A stretch of 44,268 bases of DNA from Ideonella sp. A 288 (GTDB lineage: Bacteria; Pseudomonadota; Gammaproteobacteria; Burkholderiales; Burkholderiaceae_C): positions 1 to 44,268 of the forward strand of contig NZ_MWLO01000107.1 of assembly GCF_002198735.1 (NCBI RefSeq). The letters run 5' to 3'. Each line of letters begins with the position of its first letter. Positions within the stretch are counted from its first letter, which is position 1. The notes below the pieces were generated by a model. It had not been told where the DNA came from, did no database searches, and worked only from the letters and a program-made list of their open reading frames with translations. Below, in pieces: positions 8,981 to 16,795 of this stretch. The position numbers were made by a program, and so were the translations under genes.

Positions 8981-10303
8981 ATGGCTGCGATGACACCCGA
9001 CGAGATGAAGGCCTTCCAGGCCCTGTTCCAGGAGGCCGCCCAGACACTGCCCCAACGGGTGCTGGGCGGGCGCCAGCTGGTGTGGAAGCAGGGCGCGTTC
9101 GCGTCCGCGATTCAGACGCTGCGCGCCGCGAAGCATGCGCTGGAGGACGAGATCGGCCGCGCCCCGCTGGGCGGCGGCAGCGCGCCGGCCTGGCAGCCTG
9201 CGAAGCCCTCGCAGCACGGCCGCAGCGGCGTGGTGATGGGTGCCCACCGCCAGACGAACAAGGGCCCGGGCGGCCTGCTGTCGGACCTGGCGACCGCCGC
9301 CAAGCGCCAGGGCGTGCACACCGACGGCCTGGCGCTGCTGATCGAAGGCGCCAAGTCCGGTGTCGAACTGCGCTCGCTCGACCCGAGCAAGGTGCTGCCC
9401 ACCGGCGACGTCGGCTTCTACCCCGACCTCGAGCCGCAGCAGGAGTTCGCGATCAAGGCCTTCGCCGACATCCTGAAATCCAGCGGTGTGTTCGACGAGG
9501 CCATGGTGGGCAGCGCGTCCGAGATGGCCACCGAAATCGCCGGCTGCCTGCCGATCCTGGGCGCGGTGACGAACCTCGGCTCGGGCGTGGTCAACGGCAT
9601 CAAGGCTGCCAGCCGGGCCTGGGACATCCGCAAGCTCGACAAGATGGCGGTGATCGTGACGCCCGGCAACCCGACCGCGGCCCTCGGCGCGGTGCGCGTG
9701 CTGTACGAGCGCAAGCGCACCGAGTTCGCGCTGATCGCCGCGATGGACGGCGCCGCTGGCGGGATGCAGCTCACGGGCCTGTTCGTCGACCTGGGCGCGG
9801 CCACTGGGCCGGCGCTGGGCATCGCCAAGGCGGCGCTCAAGCTGGCCCATGCGATCTTCCTGTCGCTGCGCAACTTCCACGACTTCCGCAAGGCCAACAA
9901 GGTGCTGCTGGCCAACGGGCCGTTCGACGCCAGCCTCGTCGGCGCCTGCCCCATCCTCGGCTGCTACCTGATCACCGAGGCCGAGGACAGCACGCTGATG
10001 GCCTTCCTCGGCGCCGGCACCCTGCCCCCCAACTGGATCGACCTGGTGGCGCAGCGCAAGAACGACATCGAGACCCTGGTGCGCTTGGCCAACCTGTGCC
10101 AGCGCGAGGCGCCGTTCGCGCTGCGCGGCTACGAGAACCGCTTCGGCGCGCCGGCGCCCAGGCTGAAGGGTGAGCATTTCCTAGACTTCCGCATGCACAA
10201 GGGCGCGCAGCGCGCCGCGCACGAGGCCAACATGATTCTGAAGCGCGACCCGCGCGGCCTGCGCTTCTTCAGCAAGCACCTGCTGTCACGCATCGGCCTC
10301 TGA
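8981..10303 (+). CDS. Uncharacterised 440-residue protein
   Basis: I do not recognise this protein. The ATG at 8981 has a strong GGAGG (8968-8972) eight bases upstream, and codon usage matches the neighbours, so the gene is real. It has no signal peptide. The N-terminal third is mixed charged helix with a Gly/Pro/Ala-rich linker (about residues 60-95). The middle has Gly/Ala-rich, weakly hydrophobic stretches (about 185-210, ending NGIKAASRAWDIRK, and about 245-300, MDGAAGGMQLTGLFVDLGAA onward) resembling amphipathic membrane-inserting helices. The C-terminus is basic. Enzymatic motifs are not apparent. It stands alone between the aap operon and a convergent RND gene, whose 3' end it overlaps by 18 bp. 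It could be a membrane-active or secreted effector-like protein, but nothing proves this. Confidence 0.8.
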   Translation: MAAMTPDEMKAFQALFQEAAQTLPQRVLGGRQLVWKQGAFASAIQTLRAAKHALEDEIGRAPLGGGSAPAWQPAKPSQHGRSGVVMGAHRQTNKGPGGLLSDLATAAKRQGVHTDGLALLIEGAKSGVELRSLDPSKVLPTGDVGFYPDLEPQQEFAIKAFADILKSSGVFDEAMVGSASEMATEIAGCLPILGAVTNLGSGVVNGIKAASRAWDIRKLDKMAVIVTPGNPTAALGAVRVLYERKRTEFALIAAMDGAAGGMQLTGLFVDLGAATGPALGIAKAALKLAHAIFLSLRNFHDFRKANKVLLANGPFDASLVGACPILGCYLITEAEDSTLMAFLGAGTLPPNWIDLVAQRKNDIETLVRLANLCQREAPFALRGYENRFGAPAPRLKGEHFLDFRMHKGAQRAAHEANMILKRDPRGLRFFSKHLLSRIGL

Positions 10304-13300
10304 CGGTATCTGCGCAGCTGCCGGCGCGTGCCGCCGCCGCACCAGCCGCCCGAGCGCGTGCACCGCGTCGTCGACGAAGGTGAAGACCACCGGGATCACC
10401 AGCAGGCTGAGGAAGGTGCTGGTGATCAGTCCGCCGATCACGACGATGGCCATCGGCGCGCGAAAGCTCGGGTCGGCGCCGAAGCCCAGCGCGATCGGCA
10501 GCATGCCGGCGCCCATGGCCAGCGTGGTCATCACGATCGGGCGCGCGCGCTTCATGCACGCATCGATCAGCGCGTCCCAGCGCGACAGGCCGTGGTCGCG
10601 GCGGGCCATCACCACGTAGTCCACCAGCAGGATCGAGTTCTTGGTGGCGATGCCCATCAGCATGATCATGCCGATCATCGACGGCATCGACAGCGCCGTG
10701 CCGGTGAGGTAAAGCGCCAGGAACGCGCCCGGCAACGACAGCACCAGCGCGGCCAGGATGGTGACCGGCTGCACGAAGTCCTTGAACAGCAGCACCAGCA
10801 CCGCGTAGATGCACAGCACGCCGGCGGCCATCGCCAGGCCGAAGCCGCTGAACAGGTCGGCCATGGCCTCGGCATCGCCGACGGCGGCGCGGCTGACGCC
10901 CGGCGGCAGGTTGGCGACGGCCGGCAGCGCCAGCGCGCGCTGCTCCACCTCGCCCAGCGGCACGCCGTTGAGCTCGACCTCGAAGCTGACGTTGCGGCGC
11001 CGGTCGAAGCGGTCGAGCTGCGCCGGACCGGACTCGAGGCTCAGCGTGGCGACATTGCCCAGGCGCACCGGACCGCGCGCGCCCGGCACCGGCAGGCGCG
11101 CCAGCAGGTCGAGGTCGCCGCGCGCCTCGGCCGGCAGCCGCACCACCATCGGCACCTGGCGTAGCGGCAGGTTGAGCTTGGCCAGCCCGGCGTCGAAGTC
11201 GCCGGCGGTGGCGATGCGCAGCGTGTCGGCAATGGCCGCCGAGGTGACGCCCTGGTCGGCCATGCGCGCGTCGTCGGGCCGCACGATCAACTCCGGCCGC
11301 TGCAGCCCGGCCGAGGACGTGACGGCGCCGATGCCGGGGATGGTGCGCAGCTCACGCTCCACCTGCACGGCGTGGCTGGCCAGCACGCGGCCGTCGTCGC
11401 CCGACAGCATCAGCACGAACTTCTCCGACGAGGCGCCCAGCCCCACGCGCAGACGGGCGCCCGGCACCGCGGTCAGGGCCTCGCGAAGCTGGGCCTCGAT
11501 GGCCTGCTTGGTCAGGCCCGGCCGGTCGCGTCGATGCGTCATGTTGATGGTGAGCACGGCCTTGCGCACGTCGCCCAGGCCCTTGGCCGCGAAGGGGTCG
11601 GCGCCCGAGCTGCCGCCGCCGATGGCGGTGTAGACCATCAGCACGTTGGGGTTGGCCTGGACCACCTGGCGGGCGGCCTCGGCCACGCTGCGCGTCTGCG
11701 CCAGCGTCGAGCCCGGCGCCAGCGTCACGTGCACCTGGGTCTGCGACAGGTCGTCCGGCGGGATGAAGCCGGTGGACAGCAGCGGCACCAGCGCGAACGA
11801 GCCGACGAAGAAGGCCGCGGTGGCCACCACCGTCCACCACCGGTGGCGCAGGCAGGCCGCCGCCCACCGTCCGTACCACTGCAGCCAGCGCGGCACCACC
11901 TCGGCCTGCGGCAGCGCATGCAGCAGGTAGGCGGCCATCATCGGCGTGAGCAGTCGCGCCACCGCCAGCGAGGCGAACACCGCGATCGCCGCCGTCCAGC
12001 CGAACTGCACGAAGAAGCGGCCGACGATGCCGCTCATGAAGGCTGTGGGCAGGAACACCGCGATCAGCGTGAAGGTGGTGGCGATGACGGCCATGCCGAT
12101 CTCGTCGGCCGCCTCCATCGCCGCGACGAAGGGCGTCTTGCCGGCGCGCAGGTGGCGCATGATGTTCTCGATCTCGACGATGGCGTCGTCCACCAGGATG
12201 CCCACCACCAGCGACAGCGAGATCAGCGTCACGCCGTTGAGTGTGAAGCCCAGCAGCCACATCGCCGCGAAGGTGGGGATGGCCGACAGCGGCAGCGCTG
12301 CCGCCGCCACCAGCGTGGCCCGCCAGTCGCGCAGGAACAGCCACACCACCAGCACCGCCAGCACGGCACCCTCGAGCATCAGCATCATCGAGCCGTCGAA
12401 GCCCTCCTTCACCGGGTCGATGAAGTTGAAGGCCTCGGTGACGGTGATGTCCGGATGCCTCAACTTCATCGCGGCGATGGCCTCGCGCACCCCTTGCGCC
12501 ACGTCCAGCTCGCCGGCGCCGCGGCTTCGGGTGATCTCAAAGGCCACCACTGGCTGGCCGTTGAGCTGCGCCAGCGAGCGCGGCTCGGCCACCGTGTCCA
12601 TCACCGAGGCCACCTGGTCCAGGCGGATGCGGCGGCCGTCGCCCAGCGCGATCTCGAGGTGGCGCAGCTCGTCGGCCGAGGCCACGGTGCCGATCAGGCG
12701 CATCGACTGCTCGGCGCCGCCCACGTCGGCGCGGCCGCCCGAGGCGTCTTGCTGCACCTGGCGCAGCTGGCGCGAGATGTCGGCGGCGCTGGCGTTGAGC
12801 GCCAGCAGCCGGGCCGGGTCGAGCTCGATGCGCACCTCGCGCGTGACGCCGCCCACCCGCGTGACCGCGCCCACGCCGCGCACCGCCAGCAGCGCACGCG
12901 AGACTTCCTGGTCGACGAACCAGCTCAGGCCTTCGTCGTCCATGCGCGACGAGGCCACGGTGTACGTGAGGATCGGCGAGCCGGCCAGGTCGGACCGGTC
13001 GACCACCGGGTCGCGCAGGTCGCCCGGCAGGTCGCTGCGCACGCGCGAGACGGCCGAACGCACGTCGTCCATCGCCTCCTGCACCGGCTTCTCGAGCTGG
13101 AACTCGGCGGTGATCAGCACCATGCCGTCGGTGATGGTGGTGTACAGGTGCTTGAGGCCCTGCACGGTGGCGATCGAGTTCTCGATCTTGCGCGCCACCT
13201 CGGTCTCGAGCTGGCCCGGCGCAGCGCCCGGCAGCGAGGCCGTGACGATGACCATCGGCAGGTCGACGTCGGGGAAGTTCTGCACCTTCATCGCGCGGAA

Positions 13301-13384
13301 GGCCAGCAGGCCCGCCAGCGTGAGCAGCATGAACAGCAGGATCGCCGGGATCGGGTTGCGGATCGACCAGGCGGAGACGTTCAT
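10286..13384 (-). CDS. RND efflux transporter permease (HAE family)
   Basis: A 1032-residue inner-membrane RND pump of the multidrug (HAE-like) type. It starts with the usual SIRNPIPAILLFMLLTLAG first TM and keeps the duplicated architecture: TM1, a large periplasmic loop, TM2-6, then the repeat. The proton-relay aspartates are in GILVDDAIVEIENIM, and the partner lysine is in MGIATKNSILLVDY. DDAIVEIEN argues for drug or organic export rather than heavy metal. The start overlaps the stop of the membrane-fusion gene by 4 bp. No TolC-like outer-membrane factor or regulator is in the window, so the pump probably borrows an OMF from elsewhere. The substrate is unknown. Confidence 0.95.
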   Translation of the reverse strand: MNVSAWSIRNPIPAILLFMLLTLAGLLAFRAMKVQNFPDVDLPMVIVTASLPGAAPGQLETEVARKIENSIATVQGLKHLYTTITDGMVLITAEFQLEKPVQEAMDDVRSAVSRVRSDLPGDLRDPVVDRSDLAGSPILTYTVASSRMDDEGLSWFVDQEVSRALLAVRGVGAVTRVGGVTREVRIELDPARLLALNASAADISRQLRQVQQDASGGRADVGGAEQSMRLIGTVASADELRHLEIALGDGRRIRLDQVASVMDTVAEPRSLAQLNGQPVVAFEITRSRGAGELDVAQGVREAIAAMKLRHPDITVTEAFNFIDPVKEGFDGSMMLMLEGAVLAVLVVWLFLRDWRATLVAAAALPLSAIPTFAAMWLLGFTLNGVTLISLSLVVGILVDDAIVEIENIMRHLRAGKTPFVAAMEAADEIGMAVIATTFTLIAVFLPTAFMSGIVGRFFVQFGWTAAIAVFASLAVARLLTPMMAAYLLHALPQAEVVPRWLQWYGRWAAACLRHRWWTVVATAAFFVGSFALVPLLSTGFIPPDDLSQTQVHVTLAPGSTLAQTRSVAEAARQVVQANPNVLMVYTAIGGGSSGADPFAAKGLGDVRKAVLTINMTHRRDRPGLTKQAIEAQLREALTAVPGARLRVGLGASSEKFVLMLSGDDGRVLASHAVQVERELRTIPGIGAVTSSAGLQRPELIVRPDDARMADQGVTSAAIADTLRIATAGDFDAGLAKLNLPLRQVPMVVRLPAEARGDLDLLARLPVPGARGPVRLGNVATLSLESGPAQLDRFDRRRNVSFEVELNGVPLGEVEQRALALPAVANLPPGVSRAAVGDAEAMADLFSGFGLAMAAGVLCIYAVLVLLFKDFVQPVTILAALVLSLPGAFLALYLTGTALSMPSMIGMIMLMGIATKNSILLVDYVVMARRDHGLSRWDALIDACMKRARPIVMTTLAMGAGMLPIALGFGADPSFRAPMAIVVIGGLITSTFLSLLVIPVVFTFVDDAVHALGRLVRRRHAPAAAQIPSEADA

Positions 13385-14505
13385 GGCGCCGCCTTGCCCG
13401 CGGCGACGACCTTGACCAGGTCACCGTCGGCCAGGAAGGCCGCGCCCGAGGCCACCACGCGGGCGTCGGCGGCCAGCCCGGCCGTCAGCTCCACCTGGTC
13501 GCCGTTGCGGCGTCCGACGGTCACCTTGGTCAGCGTGACGCGCTGGTCGGCGCCCACGCGCATGACGCTGGCGTAGCCGTCGCGCAGCACCACCGCGGTC
13601 TGCGGCAGCGTGAGGCCCGAAGCCCGGCCGACGTCGATCTCGCCGCGCGCGAACATGCCCGGCCGCGCATCGCTGCCGGGCTGCAGGTCGACCAGCACCT
13701 GGCCGTTGCGCGTCTGCGCGTCCACCGTGGGCGCCACCACGCGCACCGTGCCCTTGCCCACCTGGCCCGAGGGCGTGGTCAGCGTGGCCGGCATGCCGGG
13801 CTTCACCCGCGCCAGGTCGGCGGCCGGCACCTCGGCGCGCCATTCGAGCCGGCCGCGGCGGATCAGCCGGAACAGCTCCTGCCCCGGCTGCGCCACGGCG
13901 CCTTCGAGCGCGGTGCGGGCCGAGACGATGCCGTCGTCGGGGGCGACGATGCGGGCCTGCGCCAGCCGCAACCGGTCAGCGGCCAGGCGCGCCTCGAACG
14001 AGGCCACGCGGGCCTTCGCGGTCTGTTCGGCGGTGAGGATCTGGGCCGTCTGCTGCAGGCTCAGCACCCCGGTGGGGGCCAGCTCGCGCGCGCGATCGGC
14101 GTTGCCCGTGGCCTCGGCCAGCACGGCCTTGGCCTCGACCAGCCCGGCGCGGGTCTGCGCCATGTCGGCCTCGAGCATGTCGGTGGACAGGCGCGCGAGC
14201 AACTGGCCGCGCCTGACCGTGTCGCCCACCTGCGCGGCCACCTCGACCAGCCGCCAGCCGCTGGCCTCGGCGCCGACCACCACCTCCTGCCAGGCCGCGA
14301 TGCTGCCCGAGGCCGACAGGCGCAGCGGCCACTCGACCCGCTGCGGCGAGACGACGGTGACGGTGAGCGCAGGCCGGACCGCCGCGGCCGACGCCGCCTG
14401 GCCGTGGGCCAGGGGCCATGCCGCCAACAGGCCGCCGAGGGCCAGCAGGGTGCGCGCGATCCGCGGGGGCCACGTTCGCGCCGCGCCGGGGGTCAGACTC
14501 GTCAT
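13381..14505 (-). CDS. RND efflux periplasmic adaptor (membrane fusion protein)
   Basis: A 374-residue HlyD/AcrA-type adaptor linking the pump to an outer-membrane channel. An N-terminal signal sequence (ARTLLALGGLLAAWPLAHG) is followed by the lipoyl/barrel-sandwich half VVVGAEASGWRLVEVAAQVG, a short alpha-hairpin (about residues 110-175), the second lipoyl half LAQARIVAPDDGIVSART, and a beta-barrel domain from about 215. I chose the ATG at 14503-14505 over upstream in-frame starts because it gives a proper signal peptide and has AGGAA at good spacing. First gene of the two-gene efflux operon. The short hairpin fits adaptors of MexF/CusA-like small pumps. Confidence 0.92.
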   Translation of the reverse strand: MTSLTPGAARTWPPRIARTLLALGGLLAAWPLAHGQAASAAAVRPALTVTVVSPQRVEWPLRLSASGSIAAWQEVVVGAEASGWRLVEVAAQVGDTVRRGQLLARLSTDMLEADMAQTRAGLVEAKAVLAEATGNADRARELAPTGVLSLQQTAQILTAEQTAKARVASFEARLAADRLRLAQARIVAPDDGIVSARTALEGAVAQPGQELFRLIRRGRLEWRAEVPAADLARVKPGMPATLTTPSGQVGKGTVRVVAPTVDAQTRNGQVLVDLQPGSDARPGMFARGEIDVGRASGLTLPQTAVVLRDGYASVMRVGADQRVTLTKVTVGRRNGDQVELTAGLAADARVVASGAAFLADGDLVKVVAAGKAAP

Positions 14506-14814
14506 CGGGATTCCTGAACTCAAACAGGCCCGGCACGCCGCACGACCTGCCGGGCCATCGCGCCAGCCCGGGAGGGCAGGCGCACGGCGCGACCCGTCGC
14601 CCGCGCACCGCGCCGACCGGGGAGCGGCGATCTTGCCATGCCGTGGCAGCCAGGGCGCCCGCGCCACCATGTCCCGCGCGCCTGCCGGCGGGTGGCGCCC
14701 GGCCATTCCCCTCTTCTACGCAGGGTGGCGAATCGACAGGCCTGGGCAGACGGACGTCATCCTGCGAAAGTTGCGCGTTCGCCGACGCCACACCCACCCC
14801 CGAGGAGATCGATC
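14506..14814. promoter_or_regulatory. Divergent intergenic region with 9-bp inverted repeat
   Basis: This 309-bp gene-free stretch separates the RND operon from the CHRD gene. It contains a perfect inverted repeat GGCCCGGCA (14527-14535) / TGCCGGGCC (14548-14556) with a 12-bp spacer, 22-51 bp upstream of the adaptor start. It could be an operator for a repressor of the efflux operon or a leader hairpin. No convincing -35/-10 pair is visible on either strand. The CHRD gene has its own GAGGAG ribosome-binding site. Confidence 0.4.
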
Positions 14815-15417
14815 ATGAAGCACCTGCTTGCCGCCGTCGCCACCGCCGCCACCCTGCTGGCCGCACCCGCAGCGCATGCCGACCTGGTGCGGTATGCCGC
14901 CCTGCTGGCGCCCGAAGTGGCCGGCGCCACCGGCAGCGGGTTCGTGACGGTCGACTACGACACCGTCGCCAACACCCTGCTGATCCAGGCCAGCTGGAGC
15001 GGGCTGACCGGCGTCACCACGGTGTCGCACATCCACTGCTGCACTGCGGTCGCCGAGACCGCCACGGTGGGCGTGGCCGTGACGCCGGGCACCTTGCCCG
15101 GATTCCCCGGCGTGGGCAGCAGCACCCCGGGCGTCTCTGAGGGCAGCTACACCTCGCCCCTGATCGACCTCAACCTCGCCTCGTCGTTCACGGCCGCGTT
15201 CGTCAACAACTTCGCCGGCGGTGTCCTGGGCAATGCCGACGACGCACTGATCGCCGGCTTCAACTCCGGCAAGGCCTACTTCAACATCCACAGCGACCGT
15301 TTCCCGGCGGGCGAGATCCGCGGCTTCCTGCAGGTCCCCGAGCCCTCGAGCCTGGCCCTGGTGCTGATGCCACTGCTGGCGCTCGGCGCGACGGCCCGCC
15401 GCCGCAAGCAGGCCTGA
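14815..15417 (+). CDS. CHRD domain protein with PEP-CTERM sorting signal
   Basis: A 200-residue exported protein. It has a signal peptide cleaved after AHA (about residue 22), a CHRD domain (about residues 25-170) with SHIHCCTA and the characteristic end FNIHSDRFPAGEIRGFL, and a C-terminal VPEPSSLALV motif, TM helix and ARRRKQA tail. The last three are the PEP-CTERM signal recognised by exosortase, which releases proteins to the cell surface or extracellular matrix. GAGGAG lies 7 bp before the ATG. The exosortase must be elsewhere. The CHRD fold is an adhesion-type beta domain of unknown ligand in bacteria. Confidence 0.92.
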   Translation: MKHLLAAVATAATLLAAPAAHADLVRYAALLAPEVAGATGSGFVTVDYDTVANTLLIQASWSGLTGVTTVSHIHCCTAVAETATVGVAVTPGTLPGFPGVGSSTPGVSEGSYTSPLIDLNLASSFTAAFVNNFAGGVLGNADDALIAGFNSGKAYFNIHSDRFPAGEIRGFLQVPEPSSLALVLMPLLALGATARRRKQA

Positions 15418-15432
15418 GGCCGCGCGCCCCCG

Positions 15433-15454
15433 GGGCCGGCGCGGGCGCCGGCCC
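15433..15454. terminator. 10-bp perfect stem between convergent genes
   Basis: Arms GGGCCGGCGC (15433-15442) and GCGCCGGCCC (15445-15454) are perfect complements with only GG between them; the inner pairs must open to make a loop. It lies 15 bp after the CHRD stop and touches the stop codon of the convergent peptidase gene. A shared bidirectional terminator is likely, although T-runs are absent. Confidence 0.5.
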
Positions 15455-16704
15455 TATTCGCGCCCCAGTTCCATCAGCAGGCGGCTGACAAGGTAAAGGC
15501 GCGGCACGATGGTGTCGAGTTCGATGTACTCGTCGCGGGCGTGGTAGCCCGCCCCGGGCAGGCCCAGGCTCTCGAGCACGGCCGCCTTGCCCGATCGCCC
15601 GGCAAAGCCGGCATCGGTGCCGCCGCCGGTGATCGGGTGCAGTGCCAGCTTGCGGCCATCGAGTTCGGCGTAGATGGCCTGCGCCCGCTTGGCGATGGCG
15701 GTGGTGCGTGCGTCCCCCACGAACGGCGGACGGCCGATGTCGAGCTTCAGGCTCACCTCGGTGTCGGGCACGCGCTTGGACTCGGCCACCTTGGCGCGCA
15801 GCGCGTCGAGCAGCTTGTCCGCCGCATCGCCGCGGGTCAGGCGCACGTCGGCGCCGGCGGTGGCCAGCTCGGGGATCTGGTTGCGGGTCTTGCCGGTGTC
15901 GAAGGTGGTCCAGTTGAGCTGGGCGCCGGGCACTCCCTTGGCCACGTCCTGCGTCTGCAGCACCTGGTGGGCCAGCTCGACCAGCGCGTTGCGCCCGAGC
16001 TGCGGCGCGGCGCCGGCGTGCGCGGCGCGGCCCTTCACCTGCATCGTCGCGGTGGCGGTGCCGGCGGCATTGAGCAGCACGCCTTCGCCCTGCGGCGTGG
16101 TGGTGGCCGCGGTCGGCTCGAACGACAGCACGGTGTCGTGCTCGGCGCCCAGCGCCGCGATCATCTCGCCCGAGCCGGGTGAGCCCGATTCCTCGTCGCC
16201 GTTGAACATCAGCGTGAGCTGGGCATAGTCGCGCCAGCCCGACCGGTGCAGCAGCTCCACCGCATGCAGGATGAGGGCCACGCCGGCCTTGTCGTCGGCG
16301 ATGCCGGGCCCGTAGAGCCGATTGCCGTCCTGCTTGATCGGCTGGCTGGTGATCGTGCCCGGCCAGTACACGGTGTCGAGGTGGCCGATGAGCATGAAGC
16401 GGCGCTTGCCGCTGCCGCTGAAGCGCGCCACCAGCACGTCGCTGTTGCCGGCCGTGGTCTTGCGACGCTCGACCGTGGCCCCCAGGGCCTTCAGGCGGCG
16501 CTCGACGTCGTCGGCCATCAGCGCCAGGCCCTTCGCGTCCATCGTGCCGGACTCGATGGCCACCATCTCGCGCAGGGTGGCCACCAGGGCCGGCTGGGCC
16601 GCGCGGGCGGCGGCCAGCAGCGTGTCGTCGGCCGCCACGGCCGGTGCGGGCAAGGCCGCCAGGGCCGACAGGGTCAGGGCGAGGCAGGCGGTGCGTGGGC
16701 TCAT
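15454..16704 (-). CDS. M20 family peptidase, glutamate carboxypeptidase (CPG2)-like, exported
   Basis: A 416-residue zinc hydrolase closely resembling carboxypeptidase G2, which releases C-terminal glutamate from folates and N-acyl amino acids. The signal peptide is cleaved after AVA (residue 24), so it acts in the periplasm. Metal and catalytic residues are visible: His108 and Asp110 in IGHLDTV, the bridging Asp in GPGIADDKAG, Glu171/172 in FNGDEESGSPGS, SFEPT, and the terminal His in YHARDEYIE. A dimerisation/lid domain lies about residues 220-330. It starts 91 bp downstream of the GGDEF-EAL gene on the same strand. The exact substrate is not predictable. Confidence 0.92.
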   Translation of the reverse strand: MSPRTACLALTLSALAALPAPAVAADDTLLAAARAAQPALVATLREMVAIESGTMDAKGLALMADDVERRLKALGATVERRKTTAGNSDVLVARFSGSGKRRFMLIGHLDTVYWPGTITSQPIKQDGNRLYGPGIADDKAGVALILHAVELLHRSGWRDYAQLTLMFNGDEESGSPGSGEMIAALGAEHDTVLSFEPTAATTTPQGEGVLLNAAGTATATMQVKGRAAHAGAAPQLGRNALVELAHQVLQTQDVAKGVPGAQLNWTTFDTGKTRNQIPELATAGADVRLTRGDAADKLLDALRAKVAESKRVPDTEVSLKLDIGRPPFVGDARTTAIAKRAQAIYAELDGRKLALHPITGGGTDAGFAGRSGKAAVLESLGLPGAGYHARDEYIELDTIVPRLYLVSRLLMELGRE

Positions 16705-16795
16705 CGAGGGGGGTGCTCCGGGTCGGCGAAAGGGCCAACCCGCAGTCTGCGCCGACGGCGATCGGCGGGCCAGCGGGGCTTCCCGAACCGCTTGC

